DNA of 64,000 bases from VRUE01 sp963816785. Its GTDB lineage: Bacteria > Actinomycetota > Thermoleophilia > Solirubrobacterales > 70-9. The notes beneath the pieces are model-generated. The model saw nothing but the letters and a program-made list of their open reading frames with translations, was not told the origin of the DNA and did not search any database. The translations under genes were made by a program, and so were the position numbers. The stretch spans positions 992,001 to 1,056,000 of the forward strand of contig CAWFLL010000004.1 in the NCBI GenBank assembly GCA_963816785.1. The letters are read 5' to 3'. This document shows, in pieces, positions 10,752-18,957 of the stretch (positions are counted from its first letter, which is position 1; each line of letters begins with the position of its first letter).

Positions 10752-11546
10752 GTGTACCGCAGGATCCTCGTCGGCTACAAGGACACCGAGCAGGGACGCG
10801 ACGCCCTCGCGCTGGGTCGAATCCTCGCCCAGGCCACCGATGCCGAGATGCTCCCCGCCACCGCTCCAAGCGCTGAGGGCGACGGCCTGGCGCAGCTGGC
10901 GCGGTCCGAGGATGCCGACCTCATCGTTCTCGGGTCAACGCATCGGGGCCCGATCGGACGGGTCGTGCCGGGGGCAACGGTTGAGCGCCTCCTCGGCGAA
11001 GCCCCGTGTGCGGTGGCCATTGCCCCACCTGGCTTTGGCCACCTCAACGACGGCGACATGGGGTGGCGACCTCTGAGCGGAGACAGTGGGGACGTGCGGA
11101 TGCGGGTGATCGGCGTCGGCTACGACGGCACCCCGGGGGCGCGCAATGCACTCGACATCGCAGCGGAGCTCGCCGTTGCCAACGGTGCTGCCCTGCGGGT
11201 CTATACGGTCGCGGCAGGGGTCGCCACTGCAGGCGCCACCGCTGAAAGTCAGACACCTGGCGATCCAACCAGAGCTGAAGCGCTGCGCGAGCAGTTGCAT
11301 GAGGCGGTCGCCGACCTTCCCCCGGAGGCGCGGGCGCTGCCGGTCTTCCTCTGGGGCATTCCGGCACCCGAGCTGATCCGCGCCGCGGAGAACGGAGTCG
11401 ACCTGATGGTCCTCGGCTCGCGCCGAGGCGGCCCCGTTCGCCGCGCGCTCACCGGAAGCGTCTCCAGCGCCGTCATTCACGAAGCGAGTTGTCCGGTGTT
11501 GGTTACCCCGACCGGCGTCGAGGCGCCCTCAACGCCCCTTGTCTAG
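10752..11546 (+). CDS. Tandem universal stress protein (UspA), two domains
   Basis: Cytoplasmic stress protein of 264 residues with two Usp domains. Domain 1 (1-95) begins YRRILVGYKDTEQGRDAL and ends with the nucleotide-binding pattern VLGSTHRGPIGRVVPGATVE; its middle helix is shorter than usual. Domain 2 (about 115-258) begins MRVIGVGYDGTPGARNALD and ends LGSRRGGPVRRALTGSVSSA. The start is GTG at 10752, supported by the purine-rich AGGAGAG five bases upstream. Two-domain Usps are common members of DosR regulons in Mycobacterium, which fits the neighbouring kinase and regulators. The last eight bases overlap the DUF1918 gene, suggesting co-translation. Confidence 0.9.
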   Translation: MYRRILVGYKDTEQGRDALALGRILAQATDAEMLPATAPSAEGDGLAQLARSEDADLIVLGSTHRGPIGRVVPGATVERLLGEAPCAVAIAPPGFGHLNDGDMGWRPLSGDSGDVRMRVIGVGYDGTPGARNALDIAAELAVANGAALRVYTVAAGVATAGATAESQTPGDPTRAEALREQLHEAVADLPPEARALPVFLWGIPAPELIRAAENGVDLMVLGSRRGGPVRRALTGSVSSAVIHEASCPVLVTPTGVEAPSTPLV

Positions 11547-11757
11547 CCCGCCCCCCGACGACTCGGCGCTGAATGCCCGCCCCGGTGATCGCCTCGTGGT
11601 CCGAGGCCACCGTCAGGGAGAGCCACAGCGCGACGCCGAGATCCTCAAGGTGCTCGGCGATAACGGGGCGCCGCCCTACCTCGTGCGCTGGGAGGACGGC
11701 CATGAGTCCGAGGTCTTCCCGGGCTCAGACATCTTCATCCAGCACCTCGGAGACTGA
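11539..11757 (+). CDS. DUF1918 small protein
   Basis: A 72-residue protein with the DUF1918 pattern PGDRLVVRG, YLVRWEDGHESEVFPGSD, an SH3-like fold of unknown function that is common in actinobacteria. TTG at 11539 overlaps the Usp stop by eight bases, so the two are probably one operon; a later start would also give a complete domain. DUF1918 genes often sit beside Usp and stress genes. Confidence 0.8.
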   Translation: MSSPPPDDSALNARPGDRLVVRGHRQGEPQRDAEILKVLGDNGAPPYLVRWEDGHESEVFPGSDIFIQHLGD

Positions 11758-11833
11758 TCGCGGGCCGATTAGCCCATTTGGACCGTCGCGAAGGCCTCCC
11801 CCGCCCGGAGGAGAGGGAGTTGATGGTTAGTCT

Positions 11834-11858
11834 TTGACTTAGTCAATGAATCAGTTGA
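11834..11858. promoter_or_regulatory. MarR operator over the start codon of the MarR-GNAT gene
   Basis: A perfect palindrome TTGACT-T-AGTCAA at 11834-11846 ends on the A of the ATG. A third half-site, TTGAC, follows at about 11854, pairing with GTCAA across TGAATCAG. MarR dimers bind palindromes of this size, so autorepression is likely. No Shine-Dalgarno stands before the ATG, so the message may be leaderless or nearly so. Confidence 0.6.
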
Positions 11859-12799
11859 CGAAAGCTACAACCTCGATCGACGAGCCAAGGGACGGTCCGG
11901 TGGCCACGGTTCGGGCGTTCAGCCGCTTCTACACGAACGTGATCGGGGCTCTCGGCGAAGGCTTGCTGGGCACGCCCTACTCGCTGACGGAGGCTCGGGT
12001 GATTTACGAGCTGGCCCAGCGGGACGCCATTGAGCTGGCAGACCTACGGCGCCTGCTCTCGATCGACGCCGGCTACCTGAGCCGCATCATCGCAAGGCTC
12101 GAGACGGACGGGATCGCCAAGCGAGAGCAGTCTAAAGTCGATCGGCGCCGGCTCGTGGTTCAGCTCACCGAGCGGGGTCGTGCAGCATTCGAGGTGCTCG
12201 ACCAACGCTCGGCGGAGGAGGTCCGGACACTGCTCTCGCCCCTCAGCGAGGAGGATCAGCGGCGGCTCGTCGGTGCGATGAGAGCGATTCAGCAGATCCT
12301 CGAGGACTCGCCTCGCCGCCAGCCGTTCCTTCTTCGGCCGCCGGGACCCGGGGACTTCGGCTGGATCGTTCACCGCCACGGCGCGCTGTACTCGGAGGAG
12401 TACGGCTGGAATGAGTGCTTTGAGGCGCTCGTCGCCCGAATCGTCGCCGACTACCTGGAACACCGCGACCCGCAGCACGAAGCAGCCTGGATCGCGGAGG
12501 TCGATGGCGAGCCGGTCGGTTGCGTTCTCTGCACGAGGAAGGAGGAGAAGGTGGCCCAACTTCGCCTGCTCCTGGTCGAGCCGAAGGCGCGCGGCACGGG
12601 AATCGGCGCTCGGCTGGTAGAGGAGTGCATCCGATTCGCGCAGCGGGCTGGGTACGAGCGGATCATGCTCTGGACCAACGACGTGTTGAAGGACGCGCGG
12701 CGTATCTACGAGCGAGCGGGATTCGAGCTCGTCGAGGAGGAGGGCCATCACAGCTTCGGCCATGAGCTCGTGGGCCAGAACTGGTGGCGGACGGTCTAG
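11846..12799 (+). CDS. MarR regulator fused to GNAT acetyltransferase
   Basis: Bifunctional protein of 317 residues. Residues 20-155 form a MarR winged-helix domain (TEARVIYELAQRDAIELADL, then the recognition region SIDAGYLSRIIARLETDGI and wing SKVDRRRLVVQLTERG). Residues 158-317 form a GNAT N-acetyltransferase, with acetyl-CoA loop LLLVEPKARGTGIGARLVEE and the C-terminal ARRIYERAGFELVEEE. This fusion is a known architecture in which effector binding or acetyl-transfer is linked to DNA binding; the acetyl acceptor is unknown. The ATG at 11846 lies inside a palindromic operator. The stop codon is one base from a tRNA-Ser fragment on the other strand. Confidence 0.9.
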   Translation: MNQLTKATTSIDEPRDGPVATVRAFSRFYTNVIGALGEGLLGTPYSLTEARVIYELAQRDAIELADLRRLLSIDAGYLSRIIARLETDGIAKREQSKVDRRRLVVQLTERGRAAFEVLDQRSAEEVRTLLSPLSEEDQRRLVGAMRAIQQILEDSPRRQPFLLRPPGPGDFGWIVHRHGALYSEEYGWNECFEALVARIVADYLEHRDPQHEAAWIAEVDGEPVGCVLCTRKEEKVAQLRLLLVEPKARGTGIGARLVEECIRFAQRAGYERIMLWTNDVLKDARRIYERAGFELVEEEGHHSFGHELVGQNWWRTV

Positions 12800-12846
12800 C
12801 GGAGGGGGTGGATTCGAACCCACGAGCGCCTTGCGACGCCAACGAC
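12800..12846 (-). pseudogene. 3' fragment of a tRNA-Ser gene
   Basis: The sequence matches the 3' end of the complete tRNA-Ser(CGA) gene at 57032-57120, on the same strand: acceptor strand, T-arm with TTCGAA, and the long variable arm (GCGCC..GGCGC-type stem). The T-arm has lost one base. The anticodon, D-arm and 5' acceptor are absent; what follows at 12847 is unrelated. Such 3' tRNA pieces are typical leftovers of elements that integrate into tRNA genes. Confidence 0.65.
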
Positions 12847-12980
12847 TGGGCAGATGGAATGCGTCTCGAGCGTGTGCCCTCGCGTGGGGAGCCGTCCGGA
12901 TGTATGGTGGAGTCGCCGGTCGGCCGGGCGCTCGTCGGCTTGGTCAGGACCTGCAACTGGCGCCGGAGGAGTGAGAGCAC

Positions 12981-13740
12981 ATGAGGCTGACTCGTCTGCG
13001 AGCCGAGCTGCGCTCACAGCGCTATGGGATTGCGATTGGCGCGGTCGCGCTGCTGGTGGCCGCCGGTGGGCCAGCCCAGGCGTTGGAGGGTGCAACCTCC
13101 GCTGTCAACTCGGTGGCAAAGGCGCTCAAGATCGCCAAGAAGGCCGAAAAGCGTTCGAAGGAAGCTTTGAGGCTGGCACGGGAGGTCAGCAAGGCCCCCG
13201 GCCCCAGGGGGCCACAGGGCCCTGCCGGAAGCGATGCGCAGTTCAATGGCGCGGCAGCGGGTGGCGGTCTCGCCGGCACCTACCCGAACCCGACGATTGC
13301 GCAGAACGCGATCGGCACGGCCCAGGTCACGAACGACACGCTTAGCGGCAGCGACATCGTCGAGGGCAGCCTCGGCCAGGTGCCGAGCGCGCTCGCCGCA
13401 ACCAACGCCCAGAACATCGCCGACGATTCGGTGACCGCGTCCAGCTTCGGCACGATCACGAAACGCAGCGGCACCGTGGTCGTCCCAGGCGGGGGAACCG
13501 CCGAGAACGGCAACTACGAAACCAATTTCAAAGAGGTCCTCTGCCTAGACGACGAAATGGCGGTCGCCGGGGGCGTCGACTGGGCCGGGCGGAACCGCTG
13601 ACCGGGAGCTGTGGCTGAGCGAGTTCTACTGGCTGTACGATGCCACGACTCTCCAACCATCGGGGCTCCACGTGACGGCCGGCAACGACACGGGAACCGA
13701 CACGACCGTGACGGTGGAAGTCGCCTGCCTGGCGCCGTGA
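12981..13740 (+). CDS. Secreted protein with collagen-like segment, unknown function
   Basis: Predicted exported protein of about 250 residues. A hydrophobic N-terminal helix (GIAIGAVALLVAAGGPAQA, residues 14-35) looks like a signal peptide or anchor. A Lys-rich helix (KIAKKAEKRSKEALRLAREV) and a short collagen-like piece (GPRGPQGPAG) follow, then an Ala/Gly/Asn-rich repeat region (NGAAAGGGLAGTYPNPT, IAQNAIGTAQVTNDTLSG) like those in many Thermoleophilia exported proteins. A one-base shift near 13585 separates the last 50 residues (ELWLSEFYWLYDATTL to VEVACLAP), which end at 13740. The ATG at 12981 is five bases after a GGAG-like stretch (GGAGGAGTGAGAGC). No catalytic motif is seen. Confidence 0.6.
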
Positions 13741-13795
13741 GCCGCTTCTTCTCCGCGAGGGCGAGGGCGAGGGCGCCAATCAACCCGAAACCCGG

Positions 13796-14200
13796 TTAGG
13801 CGGATGCCGGTGCCAACAGCGAGGCCAGCGGGCTGCGGTCGAAATACACCTCATTCCGTGTGACGAGGTCTCCGTCGAGAATCACGAGGTCGAGCCCGGA
13901 AATCTCGACCGAGCGGCTCTCGCCCGCCGGGGCCAGTGTCCCTGACCACCGAATCGCTACACCGTCCGTCCCCTCGAGTGGGAACAGCTCTCCGCCCTTC
14001 CAGGTCATCGTCCAGCGACCGAACAACTTAGTCAGGTAGGCGCGCATCGCTTCGCGCCCGATGACCGGACCCTGCGTGTTGGGATCAAGGTAGGCGAGAT
14101 CATCGGTGTAGCAGGCGAGCACGCGCTCGACGTCCTGGGAGTTCCAACTCGAGAGCACGTGATCGGAGAGTTGGCGATATCGCGTGAGATCTGCAGCCAT
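13796..14200 (-). CDS. SnoaL/NTF2-like protein
   Basis: A 134-residue protein of the NTF2-like superfamily (SnoaL, nuclear transport factor 2 type). Typical features are the N-terminal helix YRQLSDHVLSSWNSQDVERVLACY, the strand DDLAYLDPNTQGPVIGREAM, and late strands DGVAIRWSGTLAP and VEISGLDLVILDGDLVTRNEVYFD. Such proteins are small cone-shaped folds that act as isomerases, hydrolases or ligand binders. The start at 14200 follows a GGAGGC motif. It diverges from a TetR gene, 60 bp away, which probably controls it. Confidence 0.8.
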   Translation of the reverse strand: MAADLTRYRQLSDHVLSSWNSQDVERVLACYTDDLAYLDPNTQGPVIGREAMRAYLTKLFGRWTMTWKGGELFPLEGTDGVAIRWSGTLAPAGESRSVEISGLDLVILDGDLVTRNEVYFDRSPLASLLAPASA

Positions 14201-14228
14201 AAGAATGCCTCCGGGTGAAAATTGTTTT

Positions 14229-14252
14229 TAAGAATCCTGTTCTAGAATTATA
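14229..14252. promoter_or_regulatory. Palindromic AT-rich site between NTF2-like and TetR genes
   Basis: The 60-bp divergent gap is unusually AT-rich. It contains AGAATCCTGTTCT followed directly by the perfect palindrome TTCTAGAA (14240-14247). Its position between a TetR gene and a divergent target makes it a likely operator and promoter. Confidence 0.45.
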
Positions 14253-14260
14253 CTCGGGAA

Positions 14261-14893
14261 ATGGCTATACGTGCGAAGCGTTCCACGAACGCAAGTGGAG
14301 AGGGACGAAGGCCGGGGTCATGGGCCACCACACCGGCAAGGCACCGACGGATCCTCGATGCAGCACTCGGCTGCTTCGACGAAAAAGGGGTGGCTTCCAC
14401 CACGATGGACGAGATCTGTGAAGCCGCTGATGTGAGCGTCGGCAGCATCTATCATCACTTCAACGGCAAGGAGGACATCTTCGAGCACCTCGTCCGCGAG
14501 GCGATGGCCGAGTATCTCGCTCGCATCGTCGACGCTCTCGAGCAGGGCTCCGACCTCGTCGACTCCATCAAGCTGCTCGTGCGCTTCCACGTCCGCTGGT
14601 TGCAGGAGCGCCCCGCGCTGACACGACTTATGCTCCGCTGGGAGGAGGTCGAGCGGGATCGCCCGAGCGGACAGCGTCACTACGCCCAGTACAGCGACGC
14701 GATTGGCGCCTGGCTCCGGCGTGAGGCTCGCGCGGGCCACATCCGCAGAATGGAGCCGGATCTCTACTCCGCCCTGTTCATGGGGCCCTTGATGGAGTAC
14801 GCGCGCCAGAGATCCGCAGGCTTGACGACCGCCTCGCCGCAGGCAATCGAGCGAGGGCTGGTCGCCGGGCTAGTTCGGGTGCTCGAGAGCTGA
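14261..14893 (+). CDS. TetR/AcrR transcriptional regulator
   Basis: A 210-residue TetR repressor. The N-terminal DNA-binding domain (about residues 28-75) reads RRILDAALGCFDEKGVASTT, then the helix-turn-helix MDEICEAADVSVGSIYHHFN. The C-terminal ligand domain (80-208) is diverse, as usual. The ATG at 14261 gives about 25 basic residues before the domain; the AT-rich gap upstream separates it from the divergent NTF2-like gene, its most likely target. The ligand is unknown. Confidence 0.9.
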   Translation: MAIRAKRSTNASGEGRRPGSWATTPARHRRILDAALGCFDEKGVASTTMDEICEAADVSVGSIYHHFNGKEDIFEHLVREAMAEYLARIVDALEQGSDLVDSIKLLVRFHVRWLQERPALTRLMLRWEEVERDRPSGQRHYAQYSDAIGAWLRREARAGHIRRMEPDLYSALFMGPLMEYARQRSAGLTTASPQAIERGLVAGLVRVLES

Positions 14894-15011
14894 CCGGCGC
14901 CAGGCTCAGCGGGGCTACTGGGCAGCTCCTTGAGACCCGATGGTTCTCTGACGGGCCCAACATTTCGGATGCCAGACGAGGTCCACGGGCTGAGCCTGCC
15001 GGGCAGCTGAT

Positions 15012-15027
15012 GTGAATCACGATTCAC
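15012..15027. promoter_or_regulatory. Perfect TetR-type palindrome before the ABC exporter operon
   Basis: GTGAATC-AC-GATTCAC is a perfect 16-bp inverted repeat about 18 bp before the preferred ABC ATPase start (15045). TetR dimers bind sites of this form. The TetR at 18299, last gene of the same run, is the simplest candidate to bind it. Confidence 0.6.
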
Positions 15028-15044
15028 TAAGCTGCCGCGCGACA

Positions 15045-15779
15045 GTGTTGGAGTTGCGCGACATCTGCAAGAGCTTCCCGATGGGGGCCGACGTCGCCGA
15101 GGTGCTGCACGGCGTCACGGCGGAGATCCGGCCCGGCAAGCTGGTCGCGATCGTGGGTCCCTCGGGGAGCGGTAAGAGCACCCTGCTGAACCTGATCGGG
15201 ACCCTGGACACGCCGAGCAGCGGCCGGCTTCTCTTCGACGGCCGGGAGATCGGTAGCCTCAGCCCCAAGGACCGGACTCGTTTCCGGGCGGGCAACCTCG
15301 GCTTCATCTTCCAGTTCTTCAACCTGCTGCCGGGCCTGACTGCGCGCCAAAACGTCGAGTTGGCCGCGGCGATCGCCGGCGGAGACCGCGGCGCGACGCG
15401 CTCCCGTTCGGCCGAGCTGCTCGGGCGGGTCGGCCTCGCCGAGAAGGTAGAGGCCCCGGCCCGCAAGCTGAGCGGCGGCCAGATGCAACGGGTTGCGATC
15501 GCCCGGGCGCTGGTCAACGAGCCGCGCCTGATCCTCGCCGACGAGCCGACCGGCAACCTCGACCAGCGCAACGCCCACGAGATCCTCGAGCTGCTGCGCC
15601 AACAGGCGACAGGGGATCGCGCCGTGGTGTTGGTGACCCACGACCACGAGCTTGCCGAGCGCTACGCAGACGAGATCATCTCCCTGATCGACGGGCGGGT
15701 CGCGGACCTGACCCGGGCCGGACCGAATGGACGTCGCCGCGGACTCGTGGCGGGCCTGGCCTCTCTGGTCAGGAGATGA
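15045..15779 (+). CDS. LolD/MacB-type ABC transporter ATPase
   Basis: ATP-binding subunit of an FtsX/MacB-type exporter, about 244 residues. Walker A is GPSGSGKSTLLNLIG, Q-loop GFIFQFFNLLPGLTARQNVE, signature LSGGQMQRVAIARAL, Walker B LILADEPTGNLDQ, and H-loop LVTHDHELAERY; these are all standard for the LolD group. I choose GTG at 15045 (VLELRDICKSF), because the in-frame GTG at 15012 lies inside a palindromic operator and adds 11 residues without family counterpart. The stop overlaps the permease start (ATGA at 15776). It works in complex with that permease, moving a lipid, peptide or drug from the membrane. Confidence 0.9.
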   Translation: MLELRDICKSFPMGADVAEVLHGVTAEIRPGKLVAIVGPSGSGKSTLLNLIGTLDTPSSGRLLFDGREIGSLSPKDRTRFRAGNLGFIFQFFNLLPGLTARQNVELAAAIAGGDRGATRSRSAELLGRVGLAEKVEAPARKLSGGQMQRVAIARALVNEPRLILADEPTGNLDQRNAHEILELLRQQATGDRAVVLVTHDHELAERYADEIISLIDGRVADLTRAGPNGRRRGLVAGLASLVRR

Positions 15780-18292
15780 TTGGCTCGGTCCGTTCGCAGG
15801 CGCGGCTCACGGTCCTGCTGACCCGCCACCTGCTCCACGTCGTCAAGCGGCAGCGGGCGCGAGCCTTCGTCCTCTGGGCGGCGCTGACCCTGGCCCTCGG
15901 CATCAGCGTCGGGCTGCTCGCCTTCGTGACCAGCATCGAGGACTCCTTCCGCGAGCGCGGCCGGGCGGTTGGCGGGGTCTCCGACGTCCAGGTCGAAGCC
16001 CTCGGAACCTCCTCGCTTAAGGCGGGGCTGGCCCAACGGCTGGAGCGGATCGCGGGAACGCGGTATGCGATTCCGATCGCGCAGCAGCGGGTCGTCCTCG
16101 AGGCGGGCGAGGAGCGGCTGGTCGCCACCGCGATCGGCGTCGACCGCTCGGCGCGGCGGCTGCGCAGCGCCGTGCAGAGCGACCTCAGGGTCCCGACCGG
16201 CGGCCAGGGCAAGCCGGGCCTGGCTCTGCCGTCTGCGCTGGCCGACGAGCTGCGGGTGCGGCGCGGCGAGCGGGTGCGGATCTTCGCCTTCGAGCGGGCA
16301 CCGCGAGTCCGGGTCGCGCGGGTCGTCGATGTCGACCCGGCGATCGAGGACGTCATCACCCTCCCCCGCGACCGGCTCGAGCGCCTGCGGGGAGCCCCGG
16401 GGCAGCCGACCGTCGTTTTCGTGAAGCTCGCGCCCCGGTCCCTGACGGAGACGTGGGAACGCCGAGCCGAGCGGGTTCTCCCCGACAACGCCGTCCTGAC
16501 CACGCCCGCCGTCAACCAGGGCGAGCTGAGCCACGTCCTCGACTTCACGGTGCGGGCGCCGACGTTCGTCTTCGGGATGGTCGTGCTGGCGATCGCCGGA
16601 CTGCTGATCTACGTCCTGCAGCTGATGCGGATGCTCGAGCGCCAGGAGGACCTCGGCCTGCTCCGGGCGCTGGGCTCGCGGCGGCTGCCGCTGGTCCTCG
16701 CCGAGAGCATCGTCCTCACCGGGCTGCTGGTGGCGGCGATCGCGCCGGGGGTCTTGATCGGAACCCCGATCGCCCACTACCTGGCCTCGCAGGTTCCGAC
16801 CTACCTGACCGACGTCTTCGGCTTCAACATGCAGGTAGCGGTCCGCCCCGACGTCGTCGCGGTCGCCGCCGCGATGGCGCTCGTCGTCGGGATCGCCGCG
16901 ACGATCGGAGCGCTCGCTTCGGCCCGCGGCTCGATCGCCGAGCAGCTCGGCCGCTCACCGCAGGCGGGGGCGACGGTCACCTCGACGATCTCGCTGCGCT
17001 CAGCACTGGGGCTGCTGGCCGGCGGGGCGGCCTGCCTGGCCCTGGGGCTGGTGGTCGCCGACGCCGGCCTCTACCCCCTCGCCGCGGTGACGATCCTGGT
17101 TGGGCTCGCCCTCGCCACACCGGGTGTCGTCGGCCTGGTCGCGATCGCCCTCGGCCGTCGCGAGCATGGCGGCTCGAAGGTGGTTCTTGTGGCCCGCGGC
17201 GCCGTCGAGGCCAACCCCCGCCGGGCGGCGCTGGCGGCCGCGATCATGGCGCTGGGCGTCGCTGCGGTCGTCCCGCCGCAGCTCGCCGAACGGAGCCTGA
17301 TCAAGCGGACAGAGCTGATCAACAGGTCGATCCGCCCCAGCGCCCGGCAGCTGCTGGCGGCCGACGACGCCTTCGCCAGCGTTCCGATCACGACCCGCTT
17401 CGGGCGGCAGGGGCTGCGCGACGAGTCGACCGTCGCCCGGCCGACGGCGTTCGCCTTCATCCCCTACCAGGGGCGAAAGATCGAGGTGCGGGCCTTCGTG
17501 CCGAGCACGCGCGGCGGCATCCTCCGCGCGGGGCCGGCCGGACTGCCCCGGCATCTGCCGATCCTGCGCAAGCACCCCGACGACATCCTGATCTCACGGG
17601 TGATGGCCGCGGGTCTCGACCTCGACACCGGCGACTCGATCGAGCTGCCCACCGCGGTCGGGCCACAAAAGCTGAAGATCCGGGGCACGGTTGAGGATTT
17701 CGCCTGGCCCTCGGGGACCGTCTACATGGACATCCAGCGCTACCGCGAGCTGTACCGGAGTGCAGCCGTCAACGTGCTCGTGGTCGACCGTCGCAGCCGC
17801 CTCGACAGCGGCGGCCTGAAGGACCTGAAGCCGCTCCACGCGGTGACCGGGGCCGAGTTCTCCGACCGGATAGAGAAGCAGATGAACCAGAGCACGAAGG
17901 GGCTCTTCGCGATGCGTATCCTGACCCTGATCGCGGCGCTGGTCGCGGTCGGGGGCATCATCGCCACCTCGGTCTTCGCGCGGCGGCGCGAGTGGGCGGT
18001 TCTGCGGGCGATGGGAATCGGCAACGCCGGCCTGCTCGCGGCGCTGGCCCTGGAGACGCTGCTGGTGATGAGCCTCGGCGCCTTCTGCGGCGCGATCGGC
18101 GGCATCGTCAGCTTCCGCGGGCCGACCCTCGGCTTCCTCGAGGCGCAGGGGTACGTGCTCAGCAACGACCTCGCGCTCGGCACCGTCGCCGCCGTGACCG
18201 CCGCCGCGGTATTGATCGGGGCGCTGGCGGCGGCCCTGCCGGCCTGGCTGACGGCCCGGGCGCCACTTGCCGACGCGCTCTCCTACGAGTAG
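15776..18292 (+). CDS. FtsX-like ABC exporter permease (two FtsX units)
   Basis: Membrane protein of 838 residues forming the exporter with the upstream ATPase. It begins with a helix (VLWAALTLALGISVGLLAF, about 32-52), has a large extracytoplasmic MacB-type core (60-255), then three helices (VFGMVVLAIAGLLIYVLQLM, about 262-282, and two more to about 390). A second unit repeats the plan: helices from 405 to about 470, a periplasm-like domain to about 700, and three helices ending at 830 (LTLIAALVAVGGIIATSVFA; then PLADALSYE at the end). Duplicated FtsX units are typical of Gram-positive antibiotic or lipid exporters. No frame problem is seen. A TetR follows 6 bp downstream. Confidence 0.9.
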   Translation: MIGSVRSQARLTVLLTRHLLHVVKRQRARAFVLWAALTLALGISVGLLAFVTSIEDSFRERGRAVGGVSDVQVEALGTSSLKAGLAQRLERIAGTRYAIPIAQQRVVLEAGEERLVATAIGVDRSARRLRSAVQSDLRVPTGGQGKPGLALPSALADELRVRRGERVRIFAFERAPRVRVARVVDVDPAIEDVITLPRDRLERLRGAPGQPTVVFVKLAPRSLTETWERRAERVLPDNAVLTTPAVNQGELSHVLDFTVRAPTFVFGMVVLAIAGLLIYVLQLMRMLERQEDLGLLRALGSRRLPLVLAESIVLTGLLVAAIAPGVLIGTPIAHYLASQVPTYLTDVFGFNMQVAVRPDVVAVAAAMALVVGIAATIGALASARGSIAEQLGRSPQAGATVTSTISLRSALGLLAGGAACLALGLVVADAGLYPLAAVTILVGLALATPGVVGLVAIALGRREHGGSKVVLVARGAVEANPRRAALAAAIMALGVAAVVPPQLAERSLIKRTELINRSIRPSARQLLAADDAFASVPITTRFGRQGLRDESTVARPTAFAFIPYQGRKIEVRAFVPSTRGGILRAGPAGLPRHLPILRKHPDDILISRVMAAGLDLDTGDSIELPTAVGPQKLKIRGTVEDFAWPSGTVYMDIQRYRELYRSAAVNVLVVDRRSRLDSGGLKDLKPLHAVTGAEFSDRIEKQMNQSTKGLFAMRILTLIAALVAVGGIIATSVFARRREWAVLRAMGIGNAGLLAALALETLLVMSLGAFCGAIGGIVSFRGPTLGFLEAQGYVLSNDLALGTVAAVTAAAVLIGALAAALPAWLTARAPLADALSYE

Positions 18293-18298
18293 GCGCCG

Positions 18299-18928
18299 AT
18301 GCCTCCGAGCCGGCCGACCCCGAATGCGCTCCCCGCCCCCACTGCGCGTGGTGACGCGACCCGCGAGCGGCTGCTCGAGGCGGCCGTCGAGCTGCTCGAG
18401 ACGGGCGGATACGCGGCGGCCTCGGTGGCCTCGATCTCGGCGCGGGCCGGGGTCGCGGCCGGCGCGCTCTACCGCCACTTCCCCTCCAAGGCCGAGCTGA
18501 TCGCAGAGGTCTTCCGCGCCGTCGCCGAGCGCCAGCTGTCCGAGCTCTACGAGGCCAGCGCGGCACCCGGGACGGCGCTGGAGAAGCTCGACGCGGTCGT
18601 GCGCCGCTTCGCGGGCAGCGCCCTCGAGAACCGGCGCCTGGCCTGGGCCCTCGTCTATGAGCCGGTCGACCCGCTTATCGACGCCGAGCGGCTCGCCCAC
18701 CGCCAGGACTACCGCGAGCGCCTGGCCGACCTGCTCCGGATCGCGATCGAGGCGGGCGAGATCCCCGACCAGGACGCGGACCTGACGTCCGCCTCGCTGA
18801 TCGGGGCGATCAGCGAGGCGCTGGTCAGCCCGCTCTCACCGGTGCGGGGTGAGAGCGTCTCCGAGCAGGACGTCGTCGCGGCGCTGTCGGAATTCTGCCG
18901 GCGCGCGGTCGGCGCCGCCGCGGACTGA
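18299..18928 (+). CDS. TetR/AcrR transcriptional regulator of the ABC exporter unit
   Basis: A 209-residue TetR protein. DNA-binding domain at about 18-65: TRERLLEAAVELLETGGYAA, helix-turn-helix ASISARAGVAAGALYRHFPS. The ligand domain includes LAWALVYEPVDPLIDAERL. The gene starts 6 bp after the exporter permease and so belongs to that operon; the perfect palindrome at 15012-15027 is its likely operator, giving autoregulation with export of the inducer. Confidence 0.9.
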   Translation: MPPSRPTPNALPAPTARGDATRERLLEAAVELLETGGYAAASVASISARAGVAAGALYRHFPSKAELIAEVFRAVAERQLSELYEASAAPGTALEKLDAVVRRFAGSALENRRLAWALVYEPVDPLIDAERLAHRQDYRERLADLLRIAIEAGEIPDQDADLTSASLIGAISEALVSPLSPVRGESVSEQDVVAALSEFCRRAVGAAAD

Positions 18929-18957
18929 GCCTAGGGCTGGTCGGGCGTGCGCGTCTG

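Noticed and set aside
13190..13235. A genuine collagen or phage tail-fibre gene
   Set aside because: Only three Gly-x-y triplets are present, and no phage structural genes are nearby.
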